From Asterella californica (taxonomy: Eukaryota > Streptophyta > Marchantiopsida > Marchantiales > Aytoniaceae): a stretch of DNA of 64,000 bases. Within the stretch, counting starts at the first letter, position 1. Each line of letters begins with the position of its first letter. The stretch covers positions 186,001-250,000 of the forward strand of contig JAYKYS010000014.1 of the NCBI GenBank assembly GCA_036924285.1, in the 5' to 3' direction. The notes under the pieces were generated by a model, which saw only the letters and a list, made by a program, of their open reading frames with translations, was not told the DNA's origin and ran no database searches. This document shows positions 37,489 through 50,050 of this stretch, piece by piece. Made by a program: the position numbers and the translations under genes.

Positions 37489-40400
37489 GTGAACCCGAGA
37501 TGTCTCCATCTACCTTTGCACTAGTGCAATCATCTGGTGTGGATGTTAAAGAGAGATTATCGACTGATTTTGAAATGAATCGTATGCTAGAGAACTACTC
37601 TCTTTCGGAGTGTCAAGGTAATTAGTATAAATTCGGTGTGCGATCCTCTAAAATCTTGAGGTAACAAGATGACATCAAAGATATTCCAAGTCGATACAAA
37701 CTTTTTGTAAGAAAATATAAATTTCATCATGTGTTATACTTGGATCGAAAACTCAAGTGAATTGATATTTGAGGAGACATTTACCACATTTTGAAGTTAA
37801 AGGAGGTCGGAGAACGATAACGACAATAATTCAAGCTCTGGATATCAAAATGAGATGATTTTGGTGGTCAGAGGTAATCGTGATAGAGTTATTTGAAGTG
37901 AAGGTGTCTAAAGCTAATTGTATGATTAACACAGTAGCCGTCTATACATATGAATATGTCGAAGCATGTTATTGAGTCTTTTTGACAAGTAAGAAAATAT
38001 TCAATGTTAAATTTTTATCAGAGATTTAATTTTTTGTTATCATTTGTTTAACGCATCATTTTACATCTGTTAGGTGGTGATGGATGTCACATAGAGAGAA
38101 AAAATCCAAAGGGGGTGTACTACGAAGGGGAGATATTTTTCTAAAGCATCATCGAGTAGAGTTGTTGAAGAGGAGAGATGAGAGATATTTACTGAGCTTA
38201 CGACGAAAGAATATTTTGATTGACTACAATTTGGACAACGACGAATTGAAGAATTGAAATTAGAGGACAAAATTGAGTAAAGAGGAGAACTGCAACTTGT
38301 ACGCATATCTTTTGAATAAAAAATGAGAAGTTTTTAGATGAACCTGCTAGTGCTTCACAAGAACAATTTTCTAAAGTTTTGAGTTCTTGAACGTAAGGCT
38401 TTTAGCCTAGATGGTTTGGAGTTGAAGGCTTGCAGATTGAACAATTGAGTTGAAGACTTACATGCGTGCTGTGTGTTTTGCTCATATCGAGAATTCTTTT
38501 GTGATCTGTGTTTTGTGTGTGATTTTTGTCTTTTTTGTCACAATTGTATCATAGATAAAAAGTTTCGCTGTTCCTAGGAAACTCTCGACATATAATCTAG
38601 TGTTTTCGTTGAGAGCATCTTGGGTTGATTGATCGTGAAGGTTGAGTTTATCACACGAAGAAGAGATGGATCGTAAGAGCGGAAGCGCTACTGTTGCTAC
38701 CTCTATGATTGCTGCATCTATGTTTACTACAACACCTTTTGTAGCACTTGCGACTATGATGATGACAACATCTGGTCTCAATACAGTTGAGATTTTGAAG
38801 ACGTTTTGCGACCTTGGTCCAACAACATCTGATCATCGGAGAGGATGAGTTGAAATCGATGAAAGCGTTACAAGAAATTGTGAATAGATGTGAAAGATTT
38901 CAATGTAGAAATGTTTCTAGATATCTGCGTTAGTACAAAAGAGAGATGGAGCTTGTGAGGATGATTAATGTGAAGATGATCAATAGTTTTCATCAGATGT
39001 GATTCTTGAGTTACGTGATCAAGTTAGAGATGTGTAGAGAAAAAATCTTGGTGTTTGGTTGAGTTTTGATCGAGCTCTCCGAGAAGAGTTTCTTGAAGAG
39101 GATTATGACGATTATTAGAAGAATATTTCTAGACTAGATTGAGCAACATCCTGATCATATAATGAGATTGAACGAATTGCTGAGAGAATCAGATGTTCGG
39201 ATCGCATCGGATAAAACATCAAAGATACCAATAGATTTTACGCTTGAGCGTATAACCTTCGATGCTAGGAGAACAAAGCTCTTCTTACATGCTACCAGTG
39301 ATGCTATGACATATCTGTTATATTTTATGTTGGCTGATCGATTGGTTGAAAGGGGTTGTTACCATTGATTGGTGGAAAGTTGAGGATGCCGTGGTTGTAT
39401 TAACAAAAAGAGACGAGGAAGAGAGGCTAAAAGAGGATGTCCGGTTGCAGAAGTGACCTCTCATCCTCAAGTTGCTCCTCAAGTATAGCAACCTCTTGCT
39501 TCAACTCCCTGATTTGTTGTCTCTACAACAATCTCTTTGATGCCAGTTGTTTCAGTTCCTACACAAAGGACACTTATTCAAAGATCTTTAGAGAACCAAA
39601 GTTAACAAAACTAGATCGAAGACCTTATTCGGCAGATGCAAGAGTTGAAGGTAGAGTTGAGTGGTTTGCAGGGACAACAACCATCAACATCTGCTGTTGT
39701 ACGTCCAAGAGTTGCTCCTTCTCATAGATGTATCTAGTGTGACAATCTATATCATCTTCGAGGAGACTGTCAAGAGCTTACGACTACTTTGTGAAATGGT
39801 GTCGTATGCTACCAGAATGGTAAGTTACATCTTTCTTCTATTGGAGAGCCGTTGAGTACCAATTTGGACAATGTCGTGATGTGGATTATTTTACATGGTA
39901 AATAATTCATCTTTTTGTCAGACTTAGAGTCTCTTAGTCAAGTTAAGACCTCAAAGAAGTTGATTTTGGAGGAAATAAGTATTTGAGAATTTGAAAACAC
40001 CTTGGCGAGGTCTCATTACGTTGATCACCATGGTATGTTAAAAAGTTACAAACAGAATTGCAAGCGAACAATTATTTGGAGTTCTTCTACAAGATTTTTG
40101 ATACTAAGACATATACTATAAATTTGGGTGAGTTTAGATTTTAGATTTTAGATTTTTATCATGAAGATTGTAGTGTGTAATATATATTTGCATCTTGGAA
40201 TGTAAAAAAGACCAAGTCCAGAGATAGTTATGGTGGTTCGAGTTAGTAAAGAGAAGATGAAAGAGAGTACCTAACTAATATATAAGCTTAGAAATTGATC
40301 TCTAGAACAAGTTGTGAGATTGGTTTCCGTGGGTAGTTGAGTAAACTTGTGGGGAGCAGGTCTCAAGATCAAATCTCCTCAGACTCACAACTGGCTTGGA

Positions 40401-40613
40401 GTAGGCTGGCCGCTTTCGGAGAATATGTAGAGCACCAAGTTGTCCAAGGACGGGACACTAGATGTCCCCTAAAAGTATCTTGAATGTGAGACGCCTCCGT
40501 CTACCCTTGCACTAGTGCAGTCACTTGGTGTGGATGCTACAAGGAGATTCTCGCCGGATTTCAAAATGGAGCATATGCTAGAGGTCTAACTCCTCTTTGG
40601 GGTGTCAAGATTT
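37489..40613 (+). mobile_element. TE2-family LTR-gag-LTR relic in X copy 3
   Basis: The most complete relic. The 5' LTR part runs from 37489 to about 38595, ending CTCGACA. Leader and gag start follow (MDRKSGSATVATS, from 38666), then the gag segment ITLDARRTKLFLHATSD (about 39240-39300), the zinc knuckle with TAG for Trp (about 39735), and the gag end at CCAATTTGGACAA. That joins a 3' LTR directly, starting TGTCGTGATGTG at 39871 and running to about 40613. No protease, polymerase or integrase lies between gag and the LTR. Stops and frameshifts throughout gag show it is dead. Confidence 0.77.
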
Positions 40614-41312
40614 TCTCTATTTTTCTTTCAAATAATCTTCCTCTCTAACTGTGACTTCAAGTTGCCTTACTTACTTGCAAAGAACCAAGGTTCTATACGA
40701 AGTTACAGACTTTAGGCCAGACCACAGTTTTTATCACCAACCAAACTACAGTTTTTATCACTTTTCTCTTAGGCATTTTCTTTCTTAACCTGAGACACCT
40801 TTATATGGATGCAGCTTGAGGCTTGGCAGTAGGGAAGGAAAAATATTAAGTGTTCAGTATTCACTGTGAAAATCAAATTTCAGCATTGATGATCGCGTAC
40901 TCTAAGAGAAGATTAACTATGAGTACTTAAAAAATAATTGAAGAAGGATGTGGAAGATGAATGCTGAAATAACAATGTATAGAAATAACAAAATCAAGTT
41001 CAATTTTGAACTTTGAACTTTGCCACGAGGCATCCAAAAGGAAGAAGAAAACTAAACTTCATTCTCCATTTCTATGTTCTAACATAGAACAATACGTGAA
41101 TGCAGCTCCTGGAGTAAAAAGATAATAAAACTATGAATCAAGCAAGAAGAGGTGTTTCGGTTATAAGAGAAAATGACATTGTGGAACAAATGAGTAGTTT
41201 TCTTTTTTTTGTTCGCTGTGGTTTATAACTGAAGGGGTTAGTAACTCATTGTTGAGCTGGTTCAGAGAGTTGAGAGAAATAACTTTAGTTTTCTTGAGGA
41301 AGGAGTCTAGAA
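40614..41312. other. Unassigned AT-rich stretch
   Basis: About 700 bp between the LTR relic and X copy 4. It contains a short duplicated phrase (ACAGTTTTTATCAC, near 40726 and 40751) but no ORF of note, no match to the repeats in this window and no recognised site. Confidence 0.4.
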
Positions 41313-44300
41313 GATTTCTATTTGTCCATACCATAAATAAATAGTACTGAAGTGTTTAAACCCGAGTATGAGTATAAAAGCATGAAAAGAATATTCTCTT
41401 TTTTCGTGATGTTCTTTTTCCTCTGTGAATTATTCCCTTTTGTTCCAAGAAAACTCGAAGCCTCGTCTTTAACATTTCTCTGCCAGTACTCAATAGTTTA
41501 TTTTGAGATGAATAAGAGCTTGTAAGCTAGGAATAACTTCAATTTGATAATTTATTTCACAGATTCTAAATTGAGGGAAAACGTAATCACCAGAAACATT
41601 TCTGCATAACGGTTAAATCTTTCACTTCTCTAAAAGCAAACCCCACGAAATAAGGTCGTTCGGGTTACCACTAGCACTTGTAGTAATAGTCGGGGTTTAA
41701 TACTTAGCGCTGGTAACTGAAATCGAACGATGACTAGGTGATATGTATGCTTTACAACTAATAACCTCTAAACTTCATCAATTTTATTATCTTCTTTCAG
41801 GTTATCCTTTTCCTCCTCCAAGCTGCTCAGGGAAGTAGATGAATATTTTAAGAGTTGGCAGTTTATTTATCCCCTTTAGCAATCTTTGGTCCCCTGTGGC
41901 GGTGAAATAACTATTTTAATTGATTTGATATTTGAGTATCACTGAGATTTAAAACTATCATAGTGATTTAAATGTATGTTAGTTTAAGGTCTAAGATCTA
42001 GCATCTTTGAAATACAATCTCCGTTCGAAATTCTCTCTATCATCCTCATCTCGAGCAAATGGTATAAATAAGTATCTTACCAAAAAGTCTCTATAACTTT
42101 TAATACATGGTAACATGTTAATATGTAATTAACTGTGTAAATATACGAAAAGATATAGTTTACTGTCCTTAAAAGATAAATATAGTATGGTATTTCTCTT
42201 ACATATTATGTTTGATTCATATCCGACATGGAATCAATATATAAATAAATACTTCTTCCATATTATGAATAATAATTATTTATCGCTGCTACAAGCGAAT
42301 GCTAGATCAAGTCTAACATCAACTTTTGTTCAAAGTCATTTTAATTGTTACATTTAGTTACTATTTGATTATTATACTATAATCGGTGTAAACTCAAAAC
42401 GACACAACTCACACAAGTTTTTTTGTTTGACAGCTATGATAACATCAGAAAAGAATTTGATCAACAAATAAAATAAAACGACAACGATATATTCTGTATT
42501 AACCATACTCACGACTATGACAATCACACAATATTGCCTTGATGACATGATGTCTTTATGTGTTAATGGTAACTAATCGTGATGATGTATTTACTTCTTC
42601 CTTCCATTAAAAATCATCAACAGTGATATCCATGTTAATAGCTCTTCACACATGCTTTGCATTGAAATTTTGTAGCATTTGTATTAGATATATAGATATC
42701 TCTATGTTGAGAGTGTGCATCGACACAAGGTACAATACTGACTTAAGCTTGTACAACATCCTTTGGAAAAGTAGAAAGAATACTCTACCCGAGTAAGAAT
42801 TTTGACTTGTACAAACCTTACGGTAGTTTGGTATCAATCATGGCTGACTAATCTGAGGGTCAGTTGATCTCTCCACAGTCAATCTATCTCCTATGAAACC
42901 TGTGGATGAGGAAAAACATAGCACTAGGAACAATGAGCACGAAAAGCAACAATAACTTGAAGCATATCCAAACGAGAATATTTGAACTCCTTCAACCCGA
43001 GCGATATCCTCGTAGCATTCATGATATAGCTTGTCAGTATTGTAAAAAAAGAAAAGGTGCACTCAATATCATATTGTTTAAGATGTGTACTGCAACGTGG
43101 AGAAAGAGAAAGATGGATTCACACATAGTATGATTCTTGAACCATGAGATCTAATCTCAAATGTTTAGTCGAACTATTTGCTTAAAACGCTTGCTAGATA
43201 GATTCTATAACGTACGTTGAGGTCAGATTCCACAGAAAATAATTACGAGAAGGTCATGTTCAACTAGTCCATTAGTTCAAAACTTGCATTAGTAGAGTGA
43301 AGAAACCTCAAAAGAATAAAAGCTGTTACGATTTGCCGAATTCCTTTTAATTTTCACTCTCTAGCCTCGAACCATTTTGTCAGTAAAGTAAAAAGTGCCG
43401 AATCTGACCTCGAGGTACAGTATTAAATTCTACTAAAAAATTTATAACTCTTAAATTCTTAAATTGTAAAGAATAAAAGTTACTAAATATTTTTATCAAG
43501 AAGTAAGTTAAAGTATTTGCAGGTGTAATTAAGAATAGTTACTACTGAACCCTCGGGTAATGATAATCTGATCAATCAACCTTAGTGAATATTCTTCTTA
43601 CGGATTTGTGGAATGAATTTTGGATTTCAAAGAGAAGAGGTTATTTAAAGCGGAAACAAAAGTGAATGAATAGAAATGAACAGGAAACATTGGATGCTAT
43701 TTTGATGTAGATGCGCAATGAAATCCGCATAAATCTTACCAAATGTCAAATGCTTAAATTAAATACGCTGTGAGATCATAAGATATTGTACGTGAGGAAT
43801 ATAAATTCGCCCAAGTGTTCCAGTGCTTCTGTAAGTAGGTTCTTTAAACCATTTAGAGATCATCTATTCATACTATTCATACTCCGAGAATGAAAGATAT
43901 TCTCAAGGACCAGTCTCTAGTATAGGATAGAGGTATCACGTAATTAGCCCGGCCAAGTAAGAAGCGATTAGAGCCAAATGTTGCGCTAACTTGCCAAATG
44001 GATTTAGCAAATTGTTTGTAACCAAAGGGTGTGACAATGTGAATGTCTATTACGAAGCACATATCAAGGATATCTTCTAGTGGGTATAAGGTTGAATGCG
44101 ACCGTCCAATGACATGAAATGTCGGCAATATCTACTGAAGCAATCTGATCCATTCTAATGTACAAGCTAGTGCGGAACGAGCGTTATCTTGTGGGCATTC
44201 CCAACCCCTGTAGCCGAGGTGCCGTGGGATCGATTCTTTCTGTGGGAGGGTTCAGTCCATGCAAGGACAGCAACGTCCGGTTGCAGAAAGCTCCACGTCA

Positions 44301-44533
44301 AAACAGAGATTTGAATTATGACATTGCGAGCCAAACTCGGTTTTTATTTGACAAAAATAAATTGTAAAAACTGGTGGAAATCCAATGCAGAAGTGAAAAC
44401 CACTGAAGTTGTGTACTACAGTAGTGAAATATGCGAAAGTCGTGAAGGTGAACGTAGATACGTAGATTGAGATAGCTAGAAGAACATCGAGCAAAAGAGT
44501 TAAGTGAGTTGAGTAGGATCGATTTAGTGAGTG
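41313..44533 (+). repeat. Unit X, copy 4, rearranged and without a gene
   Basis: 41313-41577 matches copy 1 from about 2140 in the same orientation. 41578-43588 matches copy 1 positions about 2395-4400 in reverse orientation. 43589-43889 has no match in the window. 43890-44533 matches about 12410-13063 in the original orientation. The order indicates an in-place inversion of about 2 kb. The copy stops just after GAGTAGGATCGATTTAGTGA, where the Rep element begins and where copies 1-3 have the telomere-like palindrome. No HNL coding sequence accompanies it. Confidence 0.78.
41578..43588 (-). repeat. Inverted block inside X copy 4
   Basis: Reverse complement of the central part of unit X. Left junction near CACAGATTCTAAATTGAGGG; right junction near ATAATCTGATCAATCAACC, which is the complement of the TTGATCAGATTAT at the corresponding start of the block in copy 1. 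Confidence 0.8.
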
Positions 44534-46059
44534 AATATGCATCGAAGGTGTGGTTCTCGTGGATGGAAGGAAAGAGACAAGCTGGTTTAGCGGGAGTCAT
44601 AATACTTCATTGCGATAGGACACGGCAGAGAAATTGACAGCACTCTGTGTTAGGGCTAGGTCGCATTAACACTATCTGAGTCTTTTTCTTTGTCGTTAAC
44701 ACTACGCATTAACAATGTGTGGGTCGGTTCACGTACGTTAGGGCTAGGTCCCATTAACACGATGCGAGTATGACATTTATATTTACATTATGCTCTCGGT
44801 TTTTTCTTTCTCATCGATGTGTGGTTCGGTTCGCATACATCGAGTGTGGGGTTAGAGGCATCCAGAAGAGCGATGGAGGAGCCCGGTTCACGTAGATGCA
44901 GTGTGCTGGTAGAGACGATGCGGAGCAGAGGCGCTGTGATGGTGGTGATCTCCACCTTCTTTTCTATCGCGTCGTTGTTCTCTACAGTAGAGGCAGTATC
45001 GAGAAACTGATGTCAGAGCAGCCATTGCCATTTCTTGCTTTATTTTTTCTTCTTCTTCGTTTCACGGGTCGTTTAGGTCCTTGGAGCTTCGTCTGGATGT
45101 TTTGGCTGTTTCTGAGACTGACGAAACGATGCATTCTGACTGGATGTCTTCTGCTCGCTTTGTATTGAAAGTAGATTCCTGCCATCGCTGCTGTCGCTGT
45201 GGCTACACTGGCGGTTTTGGTGATAAGTGATTTGCTGTATCCTCGTTTTCTTCTTTTCCTACTCACGGTTTTTGGTTTTCTGCTATGCTTTTTTGCTGTT
45301 TTGGTGGTCGCAGTTTTTGGCTGAGATAGGGAGCGGCAGAGCGGTTCTATGCTTTCGGTACTGGACATCGTCTTCGTGACATTGCTGACAATGCAAACTC
45401 TAGGACAGACTATGCGTCCATGCTCACAGTTCTCAAGTACCGGATTTAGGTGCTTTGCTTCTTTAGCCACAATGGAGCACTCGGTTCGTGCATCTCTATC
45501 TTTGTTCTTCTTGCGTGCTGTATGTGTTTAGTGGGGCTTTCTACTCTATGATGAGATGATTTCTGCTTAGGGGGGCCCATGGTCTCAGATGATGATGGTC
45601 AGCTGTTCCTTCTTGTCATTGATTTGGTGGAGGGTGTACAGAGCTTTGATCTCGTCCACCTCCAAGAGTCCAGTCCCTTACCCTCCTTGGAACACTAAGA
45701 GACTCTCCTTATTCCAGATACTCCTCCGGGGTTCTCTTTTTACAGTAGCAAGTTGTCGATGATTACTTTCAATGAGAAGGTATTGCACCAGATTCGTCAC
45801 TACATCTACCTGGACCTGCAATACTCTACGACTACTGTGAAGTTCCTTCTTAAGTTTGACTATGTCAAAATAAGCAAAACTTGTTATCCGTACCCATTGC
45901 ACATCTTCCCTTTTCAGAGTTTGGATGGACCATATCATTTCTTTTTTTATTCCCTGGACGGACTTTCATTATACTTGCAGGACAGCCGGTTCTGTATGTT
46001 TAGTTACCCAGCTTTTTTTGAGCACGAAGGTGATAGCAAGTGTTCCACTGTCCACTTGA
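44534..46059. other. Left arm of the Rep element
   Basis: No domain recognised in any frame. TGTTAGGGCTAGGTCGCATTA-type sequence is repeated (about 44648 and 44737). The longest ORFs (reverse 44982-45470, rich in Lys/Arg, and forward 45753-46229) are low-complexity or featureless and are not called as genes. Confidence 0.4.
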
Positions 46060-46155
46060 TTTACAGGCTTACGACTCAACCTTGTATCTGCACTGACCTC
46101 GACCCATCCAAACATCGGTGTATCTGTCGCCATCACACCACGTTGGACCGGGAGT

Positions 46156-47005
46156 ATGTTTCTACGAAGACAAGCGAGAGCCAAAACACCGACGCTGGAG
46201 GTGTCTGTGACAGTCTGCCGGACAGGTAGTGACCTTGAGGTTTCTCTGTTCTCACTCATTTCTACTTTTCTGCACAAGCAGTGTGTCTCAGGGATGTTCT
46301 CTATCAAAATGGGAGGGGGGTAGTCTGTTGCACTTGCATCTTCAAGGAGTGATATCAATTCATGCAAAATCCTATCTGGAGGTTAAGAAGAAGCTGCTTC
46401 AAGCACTCGGTTGGGACCAACAGCGACCACTAGGTGCAGAGATCTGTGTGAAACAACTGTTGAACAAAGGGTTGCACACATTTGTGGGGATGGTAGGGTA
46501 TTATTTGAAAGATGACAAGCTCGAACAACATCACGCAGTGATGAAAAATATCACTAAGAGTATGGTAAGAGACTGTAAGGAGTTGTTAATGTTATTAGGA
46601 GCTGCGGATACAAAAAATCATGTTGAGTTAACGTACATGAACCTTTTGCCAAGTGCACTTCAATTTAACATGTACAAGAGCTCGCACGTCTTGTCAAATA
46701 CTATGCTCGCTGTCTCCGGCAGATGCTGGTTTCAGACAAATATTCCGCTTCTCCTAGGTGGATTATGCAAGCAGGGATACAGAAGAAGCGCTCAGACTTA
46801 CTATGGAATTCCTTTATCAAGCTGGAGTAGGTGATACCCGAGGATATCAACATCTTTTTTAACATTAATAATAAGCGTTGTCCTCATTGCAGTTGTAGAT
46901 ATTTCAGAGTGCATGCAAGAGGAGGACAGAAACCGCTCGAGGAAGAGATCCCCAGCAATGAGGAGGAGCTGCGGAGCGACGAGGACGATGCGCGCATGGG
47001 GACGG
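46156..47005 (+). pseudogene. Rep-like HUH endonuclease, broken
   Basis: Three frame segments read as one protein. N-terminal part: ATG at 46156, MFLRRQARAKTPTLEVS, then LFSLISTFLHKQCVSG and FSIKMGGG. After a frame change near 46312: LLHLHLQGVISI, with an H-x-H metal-binding motif (46331-46339). Then GLHTFVGMVGYYLKDD (to 46517), with the catalytic-tyrosine motif YxxKD, and a helical region (NITKSMVRDCKELL, NHVELTYMNLL). After a second, compensating change near 46712: RQMLVSDKYSASPRWIM and DLLWNSFIKLE, a TAG at 46828-46830, and a Lys/Glu-rich tail. HUH plus YxxK are the active-site motifs of rolling-circle Rep proteins, which nick DNA and stay covalently linked through Tyr. The gene is split at 47005 by TE2 and resumes at 56840. 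Confidence 0.72.
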
Positions 47006-48729
47006 TGTCGAGGCGAGAGTTTCTTGAGAAGGGCAAACCTTCTAGCTGTGATACGATCGTGAAGAGGAGGGCGAAAACCTCACACGGAATACGGATCGCA
47101 AGAAATCACACCACCACGTTCTCGATCTGGCCAAGATAAAACACACGGCGTGCAAGTAGATCTTCAACTCCAGGTCATTCAGATTGCAAAGCTCACGTTC
47201 AGTAACTCAGAATATCAAAAAACTGCTCTTGTGAAGCACCAGCGCATTCACCTAGAAGCTTCCCGTTTTCTATTCAGAAAGATACACGTACAAGTTCTTG
47301 ATCTCCTCTCTACTCGATTCTGCTCTCTACTCTCATTCCCTCGATATCAAAACCTGATCAGACAGAAGTCTTCTTCAGACGTAACCTTTGTGTAAAATCT
47401 TCTCCTCAGCCCTACTGTTTCTCTCTACTCGATAGCTCTCGCACGGTAAACTCTACACTACTCGATGATCGACTAACTCCGATAATGCGATAATGCCCTA
47501 AGAACTCTCTCTCTCCGGAGTACACCCCTCTGGGTTTTCCTCCACCCTACGTAACCTTCAGTGTCACCTGGCAGAGGTAAAAGACGCCCTAAACAGATGG
47601 CAGCAGAAAAATAAATCACTGATAAAAAATCTACACGTAAGAAGACTATTTCACTAAGCTTCGCAGGTTCATCTGTACGGACGGCCACCGAGTCGGTCGT
47701 ACAGTCAGCATTTGACACCTCCACTCGAAGTAACTCCACCACGGCTACCTCTGGCCACCAGAATCACCTCGTTCTGACACGTGGAGCCCGAGTTATCATC
47801 ATTGTCGTTTCCCGGCCCCCTTAAACTTCGAAATGCCATAAGTATTGCCTCAAGTATCAGTTTCACTTGATTTTTCGACCCAAGTGAATAATATTTCGAA
47901 CTCTACATTTTTCTACAAAAGAATTGGTACCGACTTGGAGTATCTTTGATGCCATCTCGCTACCCCAGGACTTAGAAGGTCGCAACCGAATTCGTACTAG
48001 TTACCCCGCCAACCCGAAGGTGAGAGGTCCATTTTGAAACCCGGTGGTAATCTCCCTCTAGCATCCACACTAGGTGATTGCACTAGTGCAGGGGTAGACG
48101 GAGACGTCCCGCATTCACGGTACGTTTAAGGGACATCTAGTGTCCCGCCCCTAGGCAACTTGGTGCCCCTCATATTCCCCCGAAGAGGCCAGCCTACTCC
48201 AAGATGGTTGTGAGTCTGAAAGGATTTGATCCGGAGACCTCCTCCCTACAAGTTTCTCAGCTACACCACGGAAGCTGATCTCACAACTGGTTTTGAAGAC
48301 CAGTTTCTAAGCTAATATGCTAGAAAGCTGCGGTATTTCGTCTTTCCTTTGCTAACACGAAGTGCCATAACTTTCTCTAGACATGCTCTTTTTGTACATT
48401 TCGAATTTTAAACAAATACTACAGACTACAATCTACATGAGAAAAATCTAAAAAGTATTTTTCGAACTCACTCAGATTTATGGTAAATTTCCCGGTATCA
48501 GAAATCTTGTAGAAGAACCCCAAGTAACTTTTCGCCTGCAAGTCCGTTTGTAATTTTTGAACATACCACGGTGATCAGCGCGAAGAGACCTACGCCGTGG
48601 TGTTTTCAGATTTTCGAATGCTCACTTCCTCCAGAATCAACTTCTCTGAGGTCTTAGTTTCACTCAGAGAGACTAACTTCTAACTGAGAGGTGAATTATT
48701 CACTATGTGGAATAATTCACATCACGACA
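47006..48729 (-). repeat. TE2 3' LTR
   Basis: In element orientation it begins TGTCGTGATGTG and ends CTCGACA. It contains a tRNA-like segment and a TGCACTAGTGCA palindrome (48080-48091). Near-identical to 55041-56835. Confidence 0.9.
48210..48276 (-). other. tRNA-like segment inside the TE2 3' LTR
   Basis: Read on the element's sense strand it has GTGGTGTAGCTGAG, like a tRNA D-arm/A box; GGAGGTCTC; then GGATCAAATCC, like a T-arm/B box, at normal tRNA spacing. The acceptor stem does not pair convincingly, so this is a derived sequence and not a functional tRNA gene. Confidence 0.5.
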
Positions 48730-48750
48730 TCCACCCCCTCCAAACCTGCA
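48730..48750 (-). other. TE2 polypurine tract
   Basis: Minus strand reads TTTGGAGGGGGTGGA directly before the 3' LTR start. The same bases recur at the edge of the pol fragment near 58633. Confidence 0.68.
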
Positions 48751-48775
48751 CATCCTCTGGCATGTGCCAACCTTT

Positions 48776-49480
48776 TCATCCTTCTGTCTGCTCTTCATCA
48801 TCACCGCTCTCGTCCGCCTCAACCTCTTCAGTAGCCGAGGCGTCTTCATCTCTTGTCACCCTCTGTTCAGACTCCAAAAAGTTGAACAAATCTACTGATC
48901 CTCCACGTTGTTGGAACAACTTCACTCGTTTGCCGGCCACAGATAGTTTCAAAGGAGTACCATCCAGCTCACATAAACTATAAGTGGCATTCTCGTATAC
49001 ATCTAACACAACATAAGGCCCGAACCATCTTCACGAGAACTTACGAAGTGTAGAGTGTTGGTTCTCCAGTGTGCTATCATACACCAGAATCCAATCACCA
49101 ACACGTATTGGCTTCGGTCGTAGTCGATGAGTCTTGTCGAAACGCTCTTTGTTTCTGACTCGAGCCAACTTCAGCTTCTCTTGCGCTTCAGCAAGATGCT
49201 CCTCCCTTCGCTCCAACTGCCTAGTTCGTAAAGCAAGGAGTGAAGTATGATCTATACCATCTTCCCACGGCAGCGTAGCTCACGTAGGAAAGTCTTCCTC
49301 AGCAGGCATGATCGGCTTCTGCCCCAACATAAGCTCAACCGGCATATAGCCAGTCGTGGTACAGTGTGTAGTTCTATCAGCCCATAAAGCAAATGGAAGT
49401 AGTCTCGGCCATTCTCTAGGCCTACCATCACATGCTTTCACTAAAGCGTGAACAATAGAAGGTGTCCTCGTTCACTCTTA
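48776..49480 (-). pseudogene. TE2 integrase C-terminal region
   Basis: Two same-frame pieces are separated by a TGA at 49031-49033. The first contains RREEHLAEAQEKLKLARVRN and GDWILVYDS. The second starts at the GPY module (RWFGPYVVLDVYENATYSL) and ends in an acidic tail (EEVEADESGDDEE, stop at 48776). The TGA lies where Trp or Arg precedes RWFGPY in related elements. 49217-49480 holds the out-of-frame link to the catalytic core. Confidence 0.82.
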
Positions 49481-50050
49481 CCAATCCCTTCTGGATTCAT
49501 GGCAGTAGTAAGTCGAAGCTTTACTCCATAACGAGCAAAGAACTCCTTCGCTTCTGCACCTCTCAACTCGCCCCTATCTGCTCGTAATCTTCCAATAGAT
49601 CCATAACGACAGATTATATCTTCAAGCATGAATCTACATATGTTCTCTGTAGTCTTCGTGCGCAGTGCTCGTCCCTCCATGTAGTTGGAGAGATCCTCTC
49701 GAGCCAACACCAAGTAACGCATCCCCCATAGTCCCGGTGGCATCATCACAAGATCAAGGACCCACGAAAAATGAATACTAGGTGGATAGGTAGGTACAAG
49801 TCCATCTCTGTAACGGACTTTAGAGTAGAACTGGCAGTGCAGACACGACCCCACAAAATCCACTACATCTTGATACAAACCCTTCCACCAGTATCGCTCC
49901 TTCATCTTCGTGTACGTAGCCCAAACTCCACGGTGTCCAGCCCACAAGGTGTCATGAAACTCCTTAAGCAGATTCAGCTTCGTTGGTTGATCATTTACCA
50001 CTCTAGCCAGCATTCCGTCTCTTCTCTTCGGACGTTTCCACAGATAACCT
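49441..50050 (-). pseudogene. TE2 integrase zinc domain and catalytic core
   Basis: Zinc-binding HDTLWAGHRG...SCLHCQ (H-H-C-C) is intact. The DDE triad is present: D in WVLDLVMMPPG, D in LRADRGELRG and E in MNPEGIGKSERGH. The frame breaks after SERGH near 49480. It is one base out of phase with the RNase H upstream (shift near 50055). Confidence 0.88.

Noticed and set aside
44982..45470. A 162-codon reverse-strand ORF rich in Lys, Arg, Ser and Thr in the left arm of the Rep element
   Set aside because: Compositionally biased, with no domain recognised and no supporting second copy. Not called as a gene.
47150..47395. An 81-codon ORF in the TE2 3' LTR, repeated at 55185-55430
   Set aside because: It lies antisense within the LTR and is repeated only because LTRs are paired.
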